From: Paraburkholderia acidicola
Lineage (GTDB): Bacteria > Pseudomonadota > Gammaproteobacteria > Burkholderiales > Burkholderiaceae
Reading direction: 5' to 3'
Assembly (NCBI RefSeq): GCF_002362315.1
Contig: NZ_MTZV01000002.1
Location: forward strand, 682,001 to 746,000
Length of the DNA stretch: 64,000 bases
The notes below the pieces were generated by a model. It saw only the letters and a program-made list of their open reading frames with translations. It ran no database searches and was not told the origin of the DNA. Positions 33,376-43,057 of the stretch are shown one piece after another. A program made the position numbers and the translations under genes. Positions within the stretch are counted from its first letter, which is position 1. Every line of letters begins with the position of its first letter.

Positions 33376-35886
33376 TCAGCCGGAAAAACTCCTGCCCCGG
33401 CCACCCTTCGTCGCAATGGGTGTGGCCTGCAACGGATCGAGGTTCGTCGCACTCGCGCCGCTCGGCTTGTCCCATGATGCGCACCGCTCCAGAATGTGAC
33501 CCGTCGTGACGTTCTCGATGCCCGCGCCCTTGATGCTGATATACGAGCCACCCGCACCCAGCCACACTTCGGTTTTCGCCGTCAGGACCAGCCGTCCCGT
33601 CGCACTCTCGACTTTCAGGTCCAGTTGCGAAAGCAGGTTCATCGCATCGCTGAGTGCCTGAATGTCAATCTTCCCCTTGCCCGCAATGAGCTTGATCCCG
33701 AGGTTCTGCGCGAACAGGCTGATACCGTCCATGACGCTCGCGAGCAACGATTTACCCGCCGCGAGAACGATGTTCTTCCGGGCAACGGTGTTGACATGCT
33801 GATCCGCGGTGAGGTGGACGGACTGCTGTGTGGTTGCGGCGATGCCGTCAGGACTCGACAGCACCATGACCGGCTTCGAAAATCCGTTCGCGTTGCCGGT
33901 GCCGCCACCCGCTGTGCGCCCACCCTTGCCGAGCGAAGCTGCAACGCTGTGCTGGGTTGCATCAGTAAACGTCTTGAGTGCGTCGTGACCGTCCTGCAGG
34001 CTCTCGCCCCGGTTGGTCTCGCTCGCTTTCGACACGGTTTCGAGAACGGCCTCTGCGCCCGCGAGTTGCCCGGTGGCTGGCGTCATGTTCATCGGCTGCG
34101 CTGCGACGGGCTGCGTCGAAATGAGTACGCCCTGTGCGGCGCGGATCGCACCATACGCACCCGATTTCAGGTCGAAGCCTGTGCCGACGAATGCGCCTCG
34201 CGTGTTGTCCGAATGCTGGATCAGATACCCCATCTGCAGACCGGTTGCGTAACTGGTCGAACTCAGACTCATGCGGTTCTGGCCGCTCGCATCGTCCATC
34301 AGGAATTCGTTGAACCCGTCGCCGCCGTACTCCTTCGAACGAAAACCGGAGTGCAGGCCGTGCGAGTGGAACACCGGTTTCGTCGCGCCCCCGTGCAGTC
34401 TCGAGATAATGACGGGACGGTCGCAATCGCCGTTGACAAATGCGACCAGCACTTCGTCTCCTTTCCTCAAGGCGAAGTGACCACCACGCTGCTGGCCCGC
34501 GTCCGGCATCGCTGCACGTATCCACGCCGATGCACGTTCGTTACGGCCCTTGCGACTCCATGAGAGCCACACCTTCGAGCGGTTCAATGAATCGATAAAG
34601 ATTTCTTCGTTGTCGGGCGTGCCGATAACACCCGTCTGCAGATGCATCTCCGGCTTCTGGTGCACGAACGGACTGCGGAATGGTACGCGCCGGCGCTGTG
34701 CCTCGATTTCCACCTGGAAAAATCCGGCGCTACCGTCGGTGTGTCGAACCGTCGATCCCGCACCCGTTGCGCGTGCCTGTTCGACTTCGAAGCGCAGACT
34801 GTCCGGAAACCGTGCGAGGGATTCAATGCCAGGGATGTTGTTCTGGATCAGCCAGTCGACTCCGATGATTGCCATCTCACGGTCGTGTTCCGGCTCGGTA
34901 TCGTGCACAGGATGGCCATCGAGCCTGTACCAGTAACCCGGCAACGCGCACCGCAGGCTACCGACGCCGAAATACCGTTTCGAGCGACTTGCCATTTCCT
35001 CCGCGAGAATACGCGCCTGCTGTTCGCCCATCGCGCTGTCCGACCACGAGTACCCACCGGTATAAACGTAGTTCTCACCCTGTGCGGGCAATTCGGCCTG
35101 GTTGAATGCAGGAGAATTGATTTCCTTCGGCAGGTCGGGCCGCATGTAGTCGAACGTATTCGTCGTAATCGATTCGCTTTGCGAATCCTGCTGCTCGCTC
35201 CACTGCGTCAGCCCGTCGAATTCCTCGTTCGTCCCCGAGCGGCTGAATCTCACCACCTGTTCGGGCAACGGCGGAACAAAGTACAGGTCGTCCATGATGA
35301 CGACCGTATGGGACTTGCCGTCCTTTGCGAATTCGAAGCGCGGGAAGATGCCGAGTTCTTCCATGCTGCGATAGGTGAAGTTCCAGTCGTCTTCCCACTG
35401 CACACGCTGCGAGTACGAGCGTACCGGCGAGCGCAGATCGAAGCGATATTGTCCCGATGCCTGTGGCGTCTTCGCGAATACGTCGGAGAGAATCCGGGTG
35501 CCGTCGGCTTCCTGCCAGTCGCGGCAATCGCTACTGAGCTTGAGCAGACTCAGCCATGAGGCGAACCGTATCTGAAAACAGGTCGTTGACCCGTCGCTAC
35601 CAAGGCGACGCGCGTGCTGCACGTAACCATGAACCGGCATATAACTGCCATCGGCCTGTTGTATCCAGAGTGTCACCGGTTTGAGGACCAGTTGACCGAG
35701 TTTGATTTTGTCGCCGTAGTTCGAGACGGCATCGACGGTGATCTCGAAATTGCCACCAAGGCGGGCCGATCCTGTCACATACATCGGTATAAGCCAGTCA
35801 GCGCCCAGCGGTGTATCGAGTTTGATGAGTCGGCCCGACTGCGTATAGCCAGCGCGCAGCGCCTTGTCGAGCAATTCGTTAACCAT
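33376..35886 (-). CDS. vgrG: VgrG, T6SS spike protein with DUF2345 extension
   Basis: An 836-residue VgrG forming the trimeric spike pushed by the Hcp tube. The gp27-like base is about residues 1-390 (DWNFTYRSMEELGIFPRFEF and FSRSGTNEEFDGL). The gp5-like OB fold is at about 405-500 (RVPFRSPFVHQKPEMHLQTG, then GDEVLVAFVNGDCDRPVI). A DUF2345-type beta-helix extension occupies the C-terminal third (KNIVLAAGKSLLASVMDG), ending in a Gly/Ser-rich tail. No separate toxin domain is fused. First gene of a four-gene minus-strand unit; no tss structural genes are in the window, so this is an orphan vgrG island. Confidence 0.94.
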   Translation of the reverse strand: MVNELLDKALRAGYTQSGRLIKLDTPLGADWLIPMYVTGSARLGGNFEITVDAVSNYGDKIKLGQLVLKPVTLWIQQADGSYMPVHGYVQHARRLGSDGSTTCFQIRFASWLSLLKLSSDCRDWQEADGTRILSDVFAKTPQASGQYRFDLRSPVRSYSQRVQWEDDWNFTYRSMEELGIFPRFEFAKDGKSHTVVIMDDLYFVPPLPEQVVRFSRSGTNEEFDGLTQWSEQQDSQSESITTNTFDYMRPDLPKEINSPAFNQAELPAQGENYVYTGGYSWSDSAMGEQQARILAEEMASRSKRYFGVGSLRCALPGYWYRLDGHPVHDTEPEHDREMAIIGVDWLIQNNIPGIESLARFPDSLRFEVEQARATGAGSTVRHTDGSAGFFQVEIEAQRRRVPFRSPFVHQKPEMHLQTGVIGTPDNEEIFIDSLNRSKVWLSWSRKGRNERASAWIRAAMPDAGQQRGGHFALRKGDEVLVAFVNGDCDRPVIISRLHGGATKPVFHSHGLHSGFRSKEYGGDGFNEFLMDDASGQNRMSLSSTSYATGLQMGYLIQHSDNTRGAFVGTGFDLKSGAYGAIRAAQGVLISTQPVAAQPMNMTPATGQLAGAEAVLETVSKASETNRGESLQDGHDALKTFTDATQHSVAASLGKGGRTAGGGTGNANGFSKPVMVLSSPDGIAATTQQSVHLTADQHVNTVARKNIVLAAGKSLLASVMDGISLFAQNLGIKLIAGKGKIDIQALSDAMNLLSQLDLKVESATGRLVLTAKTEVWLGAGGSYISIKGAGIENVTTGHILERCASWDKPSGASATNLDPLQATPIATKGGRGRSFSG

Positions 35887-36114
35887 GTGAAACCCCGTAC
35901 GATCGAAAACGCAATACGGCCGCTACCCTAAAGGCGCGGCCTGTTTGACTTCATTTACTTCGCCTGTTGCAATCGTATCAAATTCAGGGAATACCGCCTT
36001 CTAAGTCTGACAATCCCTGACATTAAGCGAAAAACCGAGACAGGATTTCATGGCTGCGATTATCGTCGGGCTTATAGTATGCGAATTAAATAATCCGGAC
36101 GATTCACCGGTGCC

Positions 36115-36145
36115 CCGTAAAGCCCGACTCCATCGGGCTTTACGG
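36115..36145 (-). terminator. Terminator-like palindrome after the SDR gene
   Basis: CCGTAAAGCCCGA / TCGGGCTTTACGG form perfect 13-bp arms with a 5-nt loop, 14 bp beyond the SDR stop codon. Confidence 0.65.
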
Positions 36146-36158
36146 CCCATTGCCTCCC

Positions 36159-36926
36159 TCAAGCAATCCACCCCCCATCAACCGTCAGACTTTCCCCGGT
36201 CGTGTACCCCGCTTCCGGACTCGCCAGATACGCCACTGCCGCCGCGATTTCTTCGGGCTTGCCGAAACGACCCACGCTAGCGAGCCTCGTCATCGTCGCG
36301 TGTTCCTCGGTCCCTGGCTGGGGAGCCAGTTCGGTATCGATCGGACCCGGCTGAACCGCATTGACGGTCACACCATACTTCCCGAGTTCACGTGAAAGAC
36401 CCCGCGTGAAACCTCGAATGGCAAACTTCGACGCAATATAAAGCGTGACACCCGGCAGCGGCGCAGCTTCTCCGAAAGCAGAACCCACATTGATAATGCG
36501 TCCCCAGCCCGTCTTGGTCATGCGCTTTGCCGCGTCCTTCGCCAGTTCGATCGGGGCACGCACATTGAGATTGAAATGTGTGTCATACGACGTGTCTGAC
36601 GACTCGAGGAACGGCCCGTATTCAACCGTACCCGCGTTGTTGACGAGAATATCGAGCCGGCCTTCGAACTTGCCGCCGAACACCCCATTCACCGCATCGA
36701 TCAGCGCCGTCACTCCTTCGGGCTTCGACAGATTGGCGCCAACCGCTTCGGCCTCGCCGCCTGCATCGCGGATTGCCTTGACCACCGCCTCAGCACGTTC
36801 CGGGCTCGACGCGTAGTGAACGACGACCGATGCGCCGTCGCGCGCGAGACGCGTCGCGATGGCAGCGCCGATGCCGCGAGAAGAGCCGGTGATAAGTGCG
36901 AGTTTTCCTTTCGGAGCTTGCGTCAT
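36159..36926 (-). CDS. SDR-family oxidoreductase
   Basis: A 255-residue classical short-chain dehydrogenase/reductase. The cofactor motif GSSRGIG is at about residues 14-20, NNAG at about 96-99, the catalytic Ser in NVGSAFG and Tyr/Lys in YIASK at about 165-169, and a PGPIDTELAP lid. The residue after the second beta strand (HYASS) suggests NADP(H) preference, uncertain. The substrate is unknown; it resembles 3-oxoacyl-ACP-reductase-like SDRs commonly annotated in Burkholderia. It is alone on the minus strand downstream of the OmpA-like gene, with a palindrome in its upstream region. Confidence 0.92.
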   Translation of the reverse strand: MTQAPKGKLALITGSSRGIGAAIATRLARDGASVVVHYASSPERAEAVVKAIRDAGGEAEAVGANLSKPEGVTALIDAVNGVFGGKFEGRLDILVNNAGTVEYGPFLESSDTSYDTHFNLNVRAPIELAKDAAKRMTKTGWGRIINVGSAFGEAAPLPGVTLYIASKFAIRGFTRGLSRELGKYGVTVNAVQPGPIDTELAPQPGTEEHATMTRLASVGRFGKPEEIAAAVAYLASPEAGYTTGESLTVDGGWIA

Positions 36927-37434
36927 GATGACCTCGATAGTGAGTGTTGAACGGTCCGCCTATATGCTCGAAGCAGGAACTGGCGGACTGCTGCATGTGC
37001 GCCAATGCGTTCATGCACAGGTTGAGGTGTATCGTCCGCTCGCGCACGAATGCGCGGTAGTCATCCGCGAGGAATAGGTTCTATTCCTCGTGCTGTGCGC
37101 TTTGTTGGGTGCCCGGCGATAAAGAATGGAAGTCCGCAACCAGGTAGTCGCCGTGTGGTGTTGCCACTCGGTCTGCCGATAGCCGTTGGGTATGAATCGA
37201 TAGTGTGTTCTACAGGTAGGCCGTGTGCCCGGCTCGGAAGACTGGGGCACAGGTCTTGAATCAGGAACGGGCCTCGGTAGCGGGAGGATGATTCCCTCGC
37301 GGCTTTACTCGCACACGCAGACGGCCCGCCCTATACGATGAAGCGCGCCGGAAGGGACCGCACGATGATCGGCCTCCCGGGTGCAAGCGATGCAGCCGCG
37401 CTCGACTGCATCGCATGACGGCTTGATAAATTCT
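36927..37434. other. Intergenic region upstream of the SDR gene
   Basis: About 510 bp with no supported gene. The main element is the palindrome at 37068-37090, about 140 bp upstream of the SDR start. The rest shows nothing I can name. Confidence 0.5.
37068..37090. promoter_or_regulatory. Perfect palindrome upstream of the SDR gene
   Basis: CGAGGAATAG and CTATTCCTCG, 10-bp arms with a 3-nt centre and no T-run. The symmetry and position suggest an operator, perhaps for a TetR/LysR-type regulator outside the window. Confidence 0.4.
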
Positions 37435-38244
37435 CTACGCCCCCGCCTTACGCTGCCCATAAAGCGTAATTTCAACACGCCGGTCCGGCTGCAAACACGC
37501 AATCACCGCCGCCGACTCACCACCCGGACAATGCGTGACAGGCTGGCTCGACCCGACTCCTTCCGCGTGAATGAGTTGCGCATCCAGTCCGCGATCGATC
37601 AGATACGCCCGTACCGTGTCCGCCCGCGCGACCGACAGCGGACGGTTGATCGCGTCCGTTCCGATCCGGTCGGTATGCCCTACGACATCGATGCGCGTCA
37701 CTCCATCTCTCGCACGGATCTTCGCGGCCACCGCATCGAGTTCGGCGCGCCCCTTCGGCAACATCGAAGCCAGACTCGACTTGCCGAACGGAAACAGCGC
37801 CTCGCTCTGGATCGAGAACTCATCGAGTGGAACGGGCTTCGACACCTCCGTGACTACCGTCGTCTGTACAGGCGCCTTCAGGAAGTCCGCACACACCGGG
37901 TCCCGCCAGTAAGTACCGCTCACCCGCATGTGGCTGTCGTACTGCACCTGATACTGGCAGGAGACCACCTCGTTGCCGCGCCGGAAGTCGAACAGGTAGT
38001 TCCACACGTGATTGCCGACGAACCATTCATGAAATTGCGGTGGTCCGATCAGGTCGTACAGCTGGTCCTTGTTCAGGCCCACCGCGACGTTGCGCAGGTT
38101 ATCGATGTTCACGAACGTGCCGCCCGCGGGCGAGGCCGCCTGTGGGTTCGGAAACACGGGCGGAGACTGGGGTGCCGCACAGCCCTCTATAAACAGGGCT
38201 GCCAGCACGGTGATGGAGAGAGCAGCAATCGATTGCATTTTCAT
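37435..38244 (-). CDS. BamE-like/OmpA-domain lipoprotein, autotransporter partner
   Basis: A 269-residue lipoprotein. The ATG at 38244 gives MKMQSIAALSITVLAALFIEGC, with the lipobox Cys at about residue 22. Residues about 42-100 resemble the SmpA/OmlA (BamE) fold (LRNVAVGLNKDQLYDLIGPPQFHEWF...WNYLFDFR). The C-terminal OmpA domain (about 150-265) carries the peptidoglycan-binding pattern VVGHTDRIGTDAINRPLSVARADTVRAYL. It lies 64 bp after the trimeric autotransporter gene, same strand. Comparable lipoproteins accompany trimeric autotransporters in Burkholderia and Salmonella (SadB) and help their surface display; that this is the role here is inference. Confidence 0.92.
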   Translation of the reverse strand: MKMQSIAALSITVLAALFIEGCAAPQSPPVFPNPQAASPAGGTFVNIDNLRNVAVGLNKDQLYDLIGPPQFHEWFVGNHVWNYLFDFRRGNEVVSCQYQVQYDSHMRVSGTYWRDPVCADFLKAPVQTTVVTEVSKPVPLDEFSIQSEALFPFGKSSLASMLPKGRAELDAVAAKIRARDGVTRIDVVGHTDRIGTDAINRPLSVARADTVRAYLIDRGLDAQLIHAEGVGSSQPVTHCPGGESAAVIACLQPDRRVEITLYGQRKAGA

Positions 38245-38308
38245 GGTGTACCCGTTTTCCAAAGTGAGAAAGGCAGCGCGCTGGACCGCTCTGGCGCAGC
38301 CGCCCTGC

Positions 38309-41300
38309 TTACCATTGATAGCCCGCACCGATCACGGCGCCGTAGTCGTTGCGCGTATTGGTCGTGACTGCGGCCTTGTAGATCCAGTGGTTGTTCTCCG
38401 AGATCGTCGAGATACCGATTGCCTGGCCCGACTGGCTTCGATAGATACTGCCCGCGATCGACACCATGCTCTTGCCCGGTCCCGACGGTTGTGGCAGACC
38501 GGCCACCGCCATCGCGCTCGCCGTGCCGCCATCCGCGTCGCGCCGCAGACCCTGGATCTGGGCGTCGGTGTAGGCGTTCGCGTTGCCGAGTGCGGCGTTC
38601 AACTGGCCGACGTTGACGCCATCGGTCGGTGCGGTGCCTGCGGCGACGTTCGTGATCTGCCGCGGCGAGTCCGCCGTGCCGATCGAGACGACGTTGCTGC
38701 GTCCTCCGTCGTTGCTTCCCGCCCCGATCGCCACCGAGTTGTTACCCGAGGACGTCGAGCCTGCACCGAGCGTGGTCGAACTCGGACCGGATGCAGTCGA
38801 ACCGTTACCTACTGCCGTACTGTTCGAGCCGGAAGCGACCGCGCCGTTACCGCCCGCCGACGAGTTCGAGCCGGTCGATGAAGGTGCTGTCGTGGTGCCA
38901 GGCGTCGACGGGAAGCCGCCGTTACCGCCGTTGTTGTTGACGAGGTTCTGGATCTGGGTGGTGAGACTCTGGTCGACGGCCTGAAGCTGGCTGACGTTGA
39001 CGGCGTCCGTCCCGGCCGAGCCTGCTGCTACACCCGTGATCTTGCGGTTGCCGATGTTGACCTCACCCACCGATGACTGCGGGCTGCTCAGGCCGTACGC
39101 GATGTAGTTCGACTGGGCGCCTACCGTCGTGACCGAGCCTGCACCGATCGCCACGCTGTTTGCAAAGCTGGCGCTTGCACCGGAGCCGAGCGCCAACGCA
39201 TCGGCAGCACTGCTGTTCGCGCCCGAGCCGATCGAGATACCACCCGCCGCACTGGAAACAGAGTTGGCACCCTGCGCAATCGACTGCGGACCGGTCGCAT
39301 TCGCTCCACTACCCAGTGCAATCGCATCGGCCTGCCCGGAATTCGCAGCCTGACCGATGGCCACACCACCAGGCGCAGTCTGCTGGACGGCCGCACCGTT
39401 ACCGATGCCAATACCGTTAGCGCTATTGACCACCGTCGTCGGCCCCACGGCGATCGACTCCTGACCCGCCGCCAGCGAATCAGCGGCTGTCGAATTCGCG
39501 TGGAAGTACAGCGTCGGCGTCACGGAGAACGCTGCAAGCGCACCGGTCAGCTGCCGGACTGTCACTGCATCGTGTGCGCTGGTGCCGTCCGCGACGTTGA
39601 TGAGCTGCCGGTACGTGTTGCCCGTTGTGCTACCGAATGACACAGCGCCCAGCAGCGTCTCATCGGACGTGTTGAATGGAACCGTATGCGTGCCGGCCGG
39701 AATCGTGCCGCTTCCCGCTGCAATCGTGCGGTCGGAGACCGAACCCGAGCCGATCGCGACACTGCCGTCGATCGAAGCGGTCGTCTGTGCACCGAGTGCC
39801 ATCGCGTTGGCGGTTGTCGCCTGCGCACCGGTGCCGGCCGCGAAGCTGTCCGCGGCGCTCGCGACCGCCTGGGGACCGACCGCGATGCTGTCCGTACCCG
39901 TTGCCTGACTGTCGGCGAGCGTAGAGTCCGCGTGGAAGTACTTGATACCCGAACCGTTGCTGATGTTCGAGATCGCGGTCGTGTTCGCGTCCACCTGCTG
40001 GTTGGTCGCGAAGAGCTGCGAACCATTCACGGCATCCGTGCTGGTGCCGCTCAACTGCCCTGCAGCCACGTTCTGGATCTGCCGCTCCGCTCCCGCTGCA
40101 CCGACGCTCACCACGCCCGCAGGTGTCGCACCCGCGAAGTTGTACGTGACGCCGCCGATCACCGCATTGCCCGTCGCGACAGCCGCAGTCGTCGTCGTAT
40201 TCGCACCGAGCGCGACGGAATTCGCCTGCGTCGCCTGCGCGTTACCGCCGATCGCCACCGAATCGGCGCCGCTCGCCGTCGAATCAGGATCGGTCGAATT
40301 CGCGTGGAAGTACTTGATGCCGCCACCGTTGTTGATGTTCGTCAGCTCGGTCGAGTTGGCCGTTACCTGCTGGTTGGTCGCGAACAGTTGCGAGCCATTC
40401 ACGGCATCCGTGCTCGTGGCAGTCAGTTGCCCGGCCGCGACGTTCTGGATCTGCCGCTCGGCGCCGGCCGCTCCAACGCTCACGGCGCTGGTCGGACTGG
40501 TCCCTGCAAACGTATAGGCGACACCACCGATCGTCGCACCCGCGGTCGGTGTCACCGCGGCTGTCGTCGAACCATTGCCCAGTGCGACGTCACCCGCGTT
40601 GTTCGCCACAGCGTTCGGTCCGATCGCCACACTGTTGACGCCGTTTGCCTGACTGTCGGGAAGCGTCGAATTCGCATGGAAGTACTTGATGCCGCCACCG
40701 TTGTTGATGTTGGTGATCGCCGTGGTGTTGGCCGTCACCTGCTGGTTCGTCGCAAAGAGTTGCGAGCCGTTCACTGCATCCGTGCTGGTTCCACTCAACT
40801 GTCCGGCCGCGACGTTCTGGATCTGTCGCTCCGCTCCCGGAGCGCCGACGCTCACCACCCCAGCCGGTGTTACGCCGGCAAAGTTGTACGTGACGCCGCC
40901 GATCACCGCACTGGCAGTCGGCACACCCGCGGTCGTCGTCGAGTTCGCACCGAGCGCCACACTGTTCGCCACGCTCGTCGTCGCCCCCGAGCCGAGTGCA
41001 ACACCGCCTGTCGCAGCGGCCTGCACCACCGCGGTGTCGCCGATCGCGATCGAACCCGCGATATTCGCCTGCGATGCATTGCCGAGCGCAACCGATCCCT
41101 GTCCGGTCGCTATGTTCGTATTCCCCAGTGCGACTGCGCCATTGCCGTTCGCGGTGTTGGTCGCGCCCATCGCGACGGCACCGTTACCGTTAGCCGTATT
41201 CGGATCGCCGATCGCCACTGCACCGTTACCGCTTGCCGTCTGGCCTTCGCCGAGCGCGACGGCGCCGGTGCCGCTAGTCACCTGCGAGTTGTGGCCACCC

Positions 41301-43057
41301 GCGATGGAACCTGTGCCCGCGGCGGCGGCCACGATGCTGGTGTCGCCGAACGCAACCGTCGATACAGCAAGTGCCTGTGAATTCGTACCAAGCGCGGTGG
41401 CCCGGTTAGCCGAGGCAGTCGCCTGGGCGCCGGCGGCCAGTGCATTGGTGCCGCTGGCTGTCGTCTGTTCGCCAAGCGCCGTGCCCTGCGTGCCGGAGGC
41501 GGCCGCGTTGACGCCGACCGCCGTCCCATTGTTCGCGGCCGTGCTACCGGCGCCCAAAGCCGTCCCGGAAACGCCCGACGCAACCGAGTTGATACCGAGG
41601 GCAATCGAATTATTGGCGCCTGCGGTGGCGCCGGGTCCCAATGCGACAGCGGACGTGGAGGTCGCCAGCGCCAGATCGCCGATGGCGACGCTGAAATACC
41701 CGGTCGCCTTGGCAGAAGGACCTACTGCAACAGAACCGGTTCCGCCGGCGGTGGCGGCCTGTCCGAGCGCGGTGGCATAGTCGATTGTCGCGACTGAACC
41801 ATTACCGATGGCAATCGCTTCCAGACCCGAAGCACTGGCAGCGGCTGTCGCTCCCGTGAGGTCCCCGGCTCCGATCGCGATACTGTACTGGCCCGACGCA
41901 CCGGCACGCCCACCCACAGCGGTGGAATCCACGCCCGTCGCGGTGCTGCCCGCGCCGATCGCTGTCGCCAGGCCGCTCGTGGCCGTCGCCTGATCGCCGA
42001 GTGCAATCGTATTGTCGGCCAGCGCGTTCGCGGCAGCACCAATGGCTAGCGCATTGGTACCGGTGGCCGTCGAGGTATGTCCGAGCGCAACCGAGGCAAC
42101 TCCGGTGGCGGTCGACGCGGCGCCGAGCGCCTGCGCATAGGTGCCCGTGGCTAACGTGGTAAAGCCGATGGCAATGGACTGGTCGCCCGTAGCCTGCGTA
42201 CCCGAGCCGGGGACACCGGCCGTGCCGCCGCCCGCACCGATGGCGATGGAAGCCGAGCCCGTGGAACCCGTATTGGTACCGAGCGCAACCGCTGACCCGC
42301 CGCCCGACGACGCGCCGCTACCAACCGCCAGGCCGCCAGCGGCGGCGGCCGACACCTGCGCCTGATTCCCCAGTGCAACCCCGCTCACGCCCGCAGCAGT
42401 TGCCAGGTAACCCAGTGCGGTGGCTTGCAGCGCCGCCGCCAAAGCACTTCCGCCGACTGCCACGGTAAAGTTGCCATTTGCCGCGGCACCGCCACCCATC
42501 GCAACGCCGAACGAACCCGACGCGCTCGAATGCTCGCCGAATGCCATCGCAAACCCACCGGTTGCGGACGCGAATGCGCCAAGCGCTGTTGCGCCTGATG
42601 CCGCAGTAGAGAGATAACCTACCGACGTCGCGAACTCATCCGCCGCATCAGCATTGGTGCCAACCGCTGTGGCGAAATTGCCAACCGCCTGGCTATTTGT
42701 GCCCAGAGCAGTCGTGTTAAGTCCGGTTGCCGCTGCATTCTGGCCTACCGCAATTCCCAGGTTTCCCGCCGCATTTGAGCCTGATCCGACTGCCACCGAA
42801 TTCGCGCCCCCGGCCGAGCCGCCAGCCACTGCCTGCGCCACCGCTGCCCGCGGAATCAAGACACCTCCCGCAGACATCAGCATGATCCCAACAGCGATAG
42901 CTCGCCGCCGATCGACTCTGCTGGCCGGCCCTCCGCGTTGGTCGACCGTGCCGGACGACGATCTCGACTTTCCTTTTCCTGCTGCGGTGTCTATCTCGGA
43001 CACGGCGACAAAAGCGCCGCGCGCGCTGTTCCAGATCGAGCGATATACCTTGTTCAT
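38309..43057 (-). CDS. Trimeric autotransporter adhesin (YadA-like)
   Basis: A 1582-residue trimeric autotransporter. The N-terminus is an extended signal peptide (ESPR, MNKVYRSIWNSARGAF...) with the hydrophobic core at about 50-72. The passenger consists of very many YadA-head left-handed parallel beta-roll repeats of the GxxAxAxG/SVAIG type (about 75-720), then three long modules of about 124 residues (about 793-1165) each combining KYFHANS, a neck-like NVAAGQL...TDAVNGSQLFATN element and a beta-roll part, then further head repeats, and a final coiled stalk and YadA anchor (about 1507-1582: NAYTDAQIQGLRRD...AVIGAGYQW). The gene is complete. Adhesion, biofilm or autoaggregation is the expected role. 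An OmpA-like lipoprotein gene follows; a sensor/regulator pair lies upstream. Confidence 0.96.
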   Translation of the reverse strand: MNKVYRSIWNSARGAFVAVSEIDTAAGKGKSRSSSGTVDQRGGPASRVDRRRAIAVGIMLMSAGGVLIPRAAVAQAVAGGSAGGANSVAVGSGSNAAGNLGIAVGQNAAATGLNTTALGTNSQAVGNFATAVGTNADAADEFATSVGYLSTAASGATALGAFASATGGFAMAFGEHSSASGSFGVAMGGGAAANGNFTVAVGGSALAAALQATALGYLATAAGVSGVALGNQAQVSAAAAGGLAVGSGASSGGGSAVALGTNTGSTGSASIAIGAGGGTAGVPGSGTQATGDQSIAIGFTTLATGTYAQALGAASTATGVASVALGHTSTATGTNALAIGAAANALADNTIALGDQATATSGLATAIGAGSTATGVDSTAVGGRAGASGQYSIAIGAGDLTGATAAASASGLEAIAIGNGSVATIDYATALGQAATAGGTGSVAVGPSAKATGYFSVAIGDLALATSTSAVALGPGATAGANNSIALGINSVASGVSGTALGAGSTAANNGTAVGVNAAASGTQGTALGEQTTASGTNALAAGAQATASANRATALGTNSQALAVSTVAFGDTSIVAAAAGTGSIAGGHNSQVTSGTGAVALGEGQTASGNGAVAIGDPNTANGNGAVAMGATNTANGNGAVALGNTNIATGQGSVALGNASQANIAGSIAIGDTAVVQAAATGGVALGSGATTSVANSVALGANSTTTAGVPTASAVIGGVTYNFAGVTPAGVVSVGAPGAERQIQNVAAGQLSGTSTDAVNGSQLFATNQQVTANTTAITNINNGGGIKYFHANSTLPDSQANGVNSVAIGPNAVANNAGDVALGNGSTTAAVTPTAGATIGGVAYTFAGTSPTSAVSVGAAGAERQIQNVAAGQLTATSTDAVNGSQLFATNQQVTANSTELTNINNGGGIKYFHANSTDPDSTASGADSVAIGGNAQATQANSVALGANTTTTAAVATGNAVIGGVTYNFAGATPAGVVSVGAAGAERQIQNVAAGQLSGTSTDAVNGSQLFATNQQVDANTTAISNISNGSGIKYFHADSTLADSQATGTDSIAVGPQAVASAADSFAAGTGAQATTANAMALGAQTTASIDGSVAIGSGSVSDRTIAAGSGTIPAGTHTVPFNTSDETLLGAVSFGSTTGNTYRQLINVADGTSAHDAVTVRQLTGALAAFSVTPTLYFHANSTAADSLAAGQESIAVGPTTVVNSANGIGIGNGAAVQQTAPGGVAIGQAANSGQADAIALGSGANATGPQSIAQGANSVSSAAGGISIGSGANSSAADALALGSGASASFANSVAIGAGSVTTVGAQSNYIAYGLSSPQSSVGEVNIGNRKITGVAAGSAGTDAVNVSQLQAVDQSLTTQIQNLVNNNGGNGGFPSTPGTTTAPSSTGSNSSAGGNGAVASGSNSTAVGNGSTASGPSSTTLGAGSTSSGNNSVAIGAGSNDGGRSNVVSIGTADSPRQITNVAAGTAPTDGVNVGQLNAALGNANAYTDAQIQGLRRDADGGTASAMAVAGLPQPSGPGKSMVSIAGSIYRSQSGQAIGISTISENNHWIYKAAVTTNTRNDYGAVIGAGYQW
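39933..40960 (-). repeat. Tandem 372-bp repeats inside the autotransporter gene
   Basis: Equivalent positions of the KYFHANS-coding sequence occur at 39933, 40305 and 40677, exactly 372 bp (124 codons) apart. The copies are highly similar over most of their length. This is a substrate for homologous recombination and length variation. Confidence 0.8.

Noticed and set aside
39686..41380. Long open frame (564 codons) antisense to the trimeric autotransporter
   Set aside because: It mirrors the repeats of the adhesin; the translation is Arg/Ala-rich with no domain and no ribosome site.
38309..43057. CRISPR array or satellite repeat suggested by dense short repeats
   Set aside because: The repeats are codon-aligned YadA-head motifs inside one open frame, without constant-length spacers.
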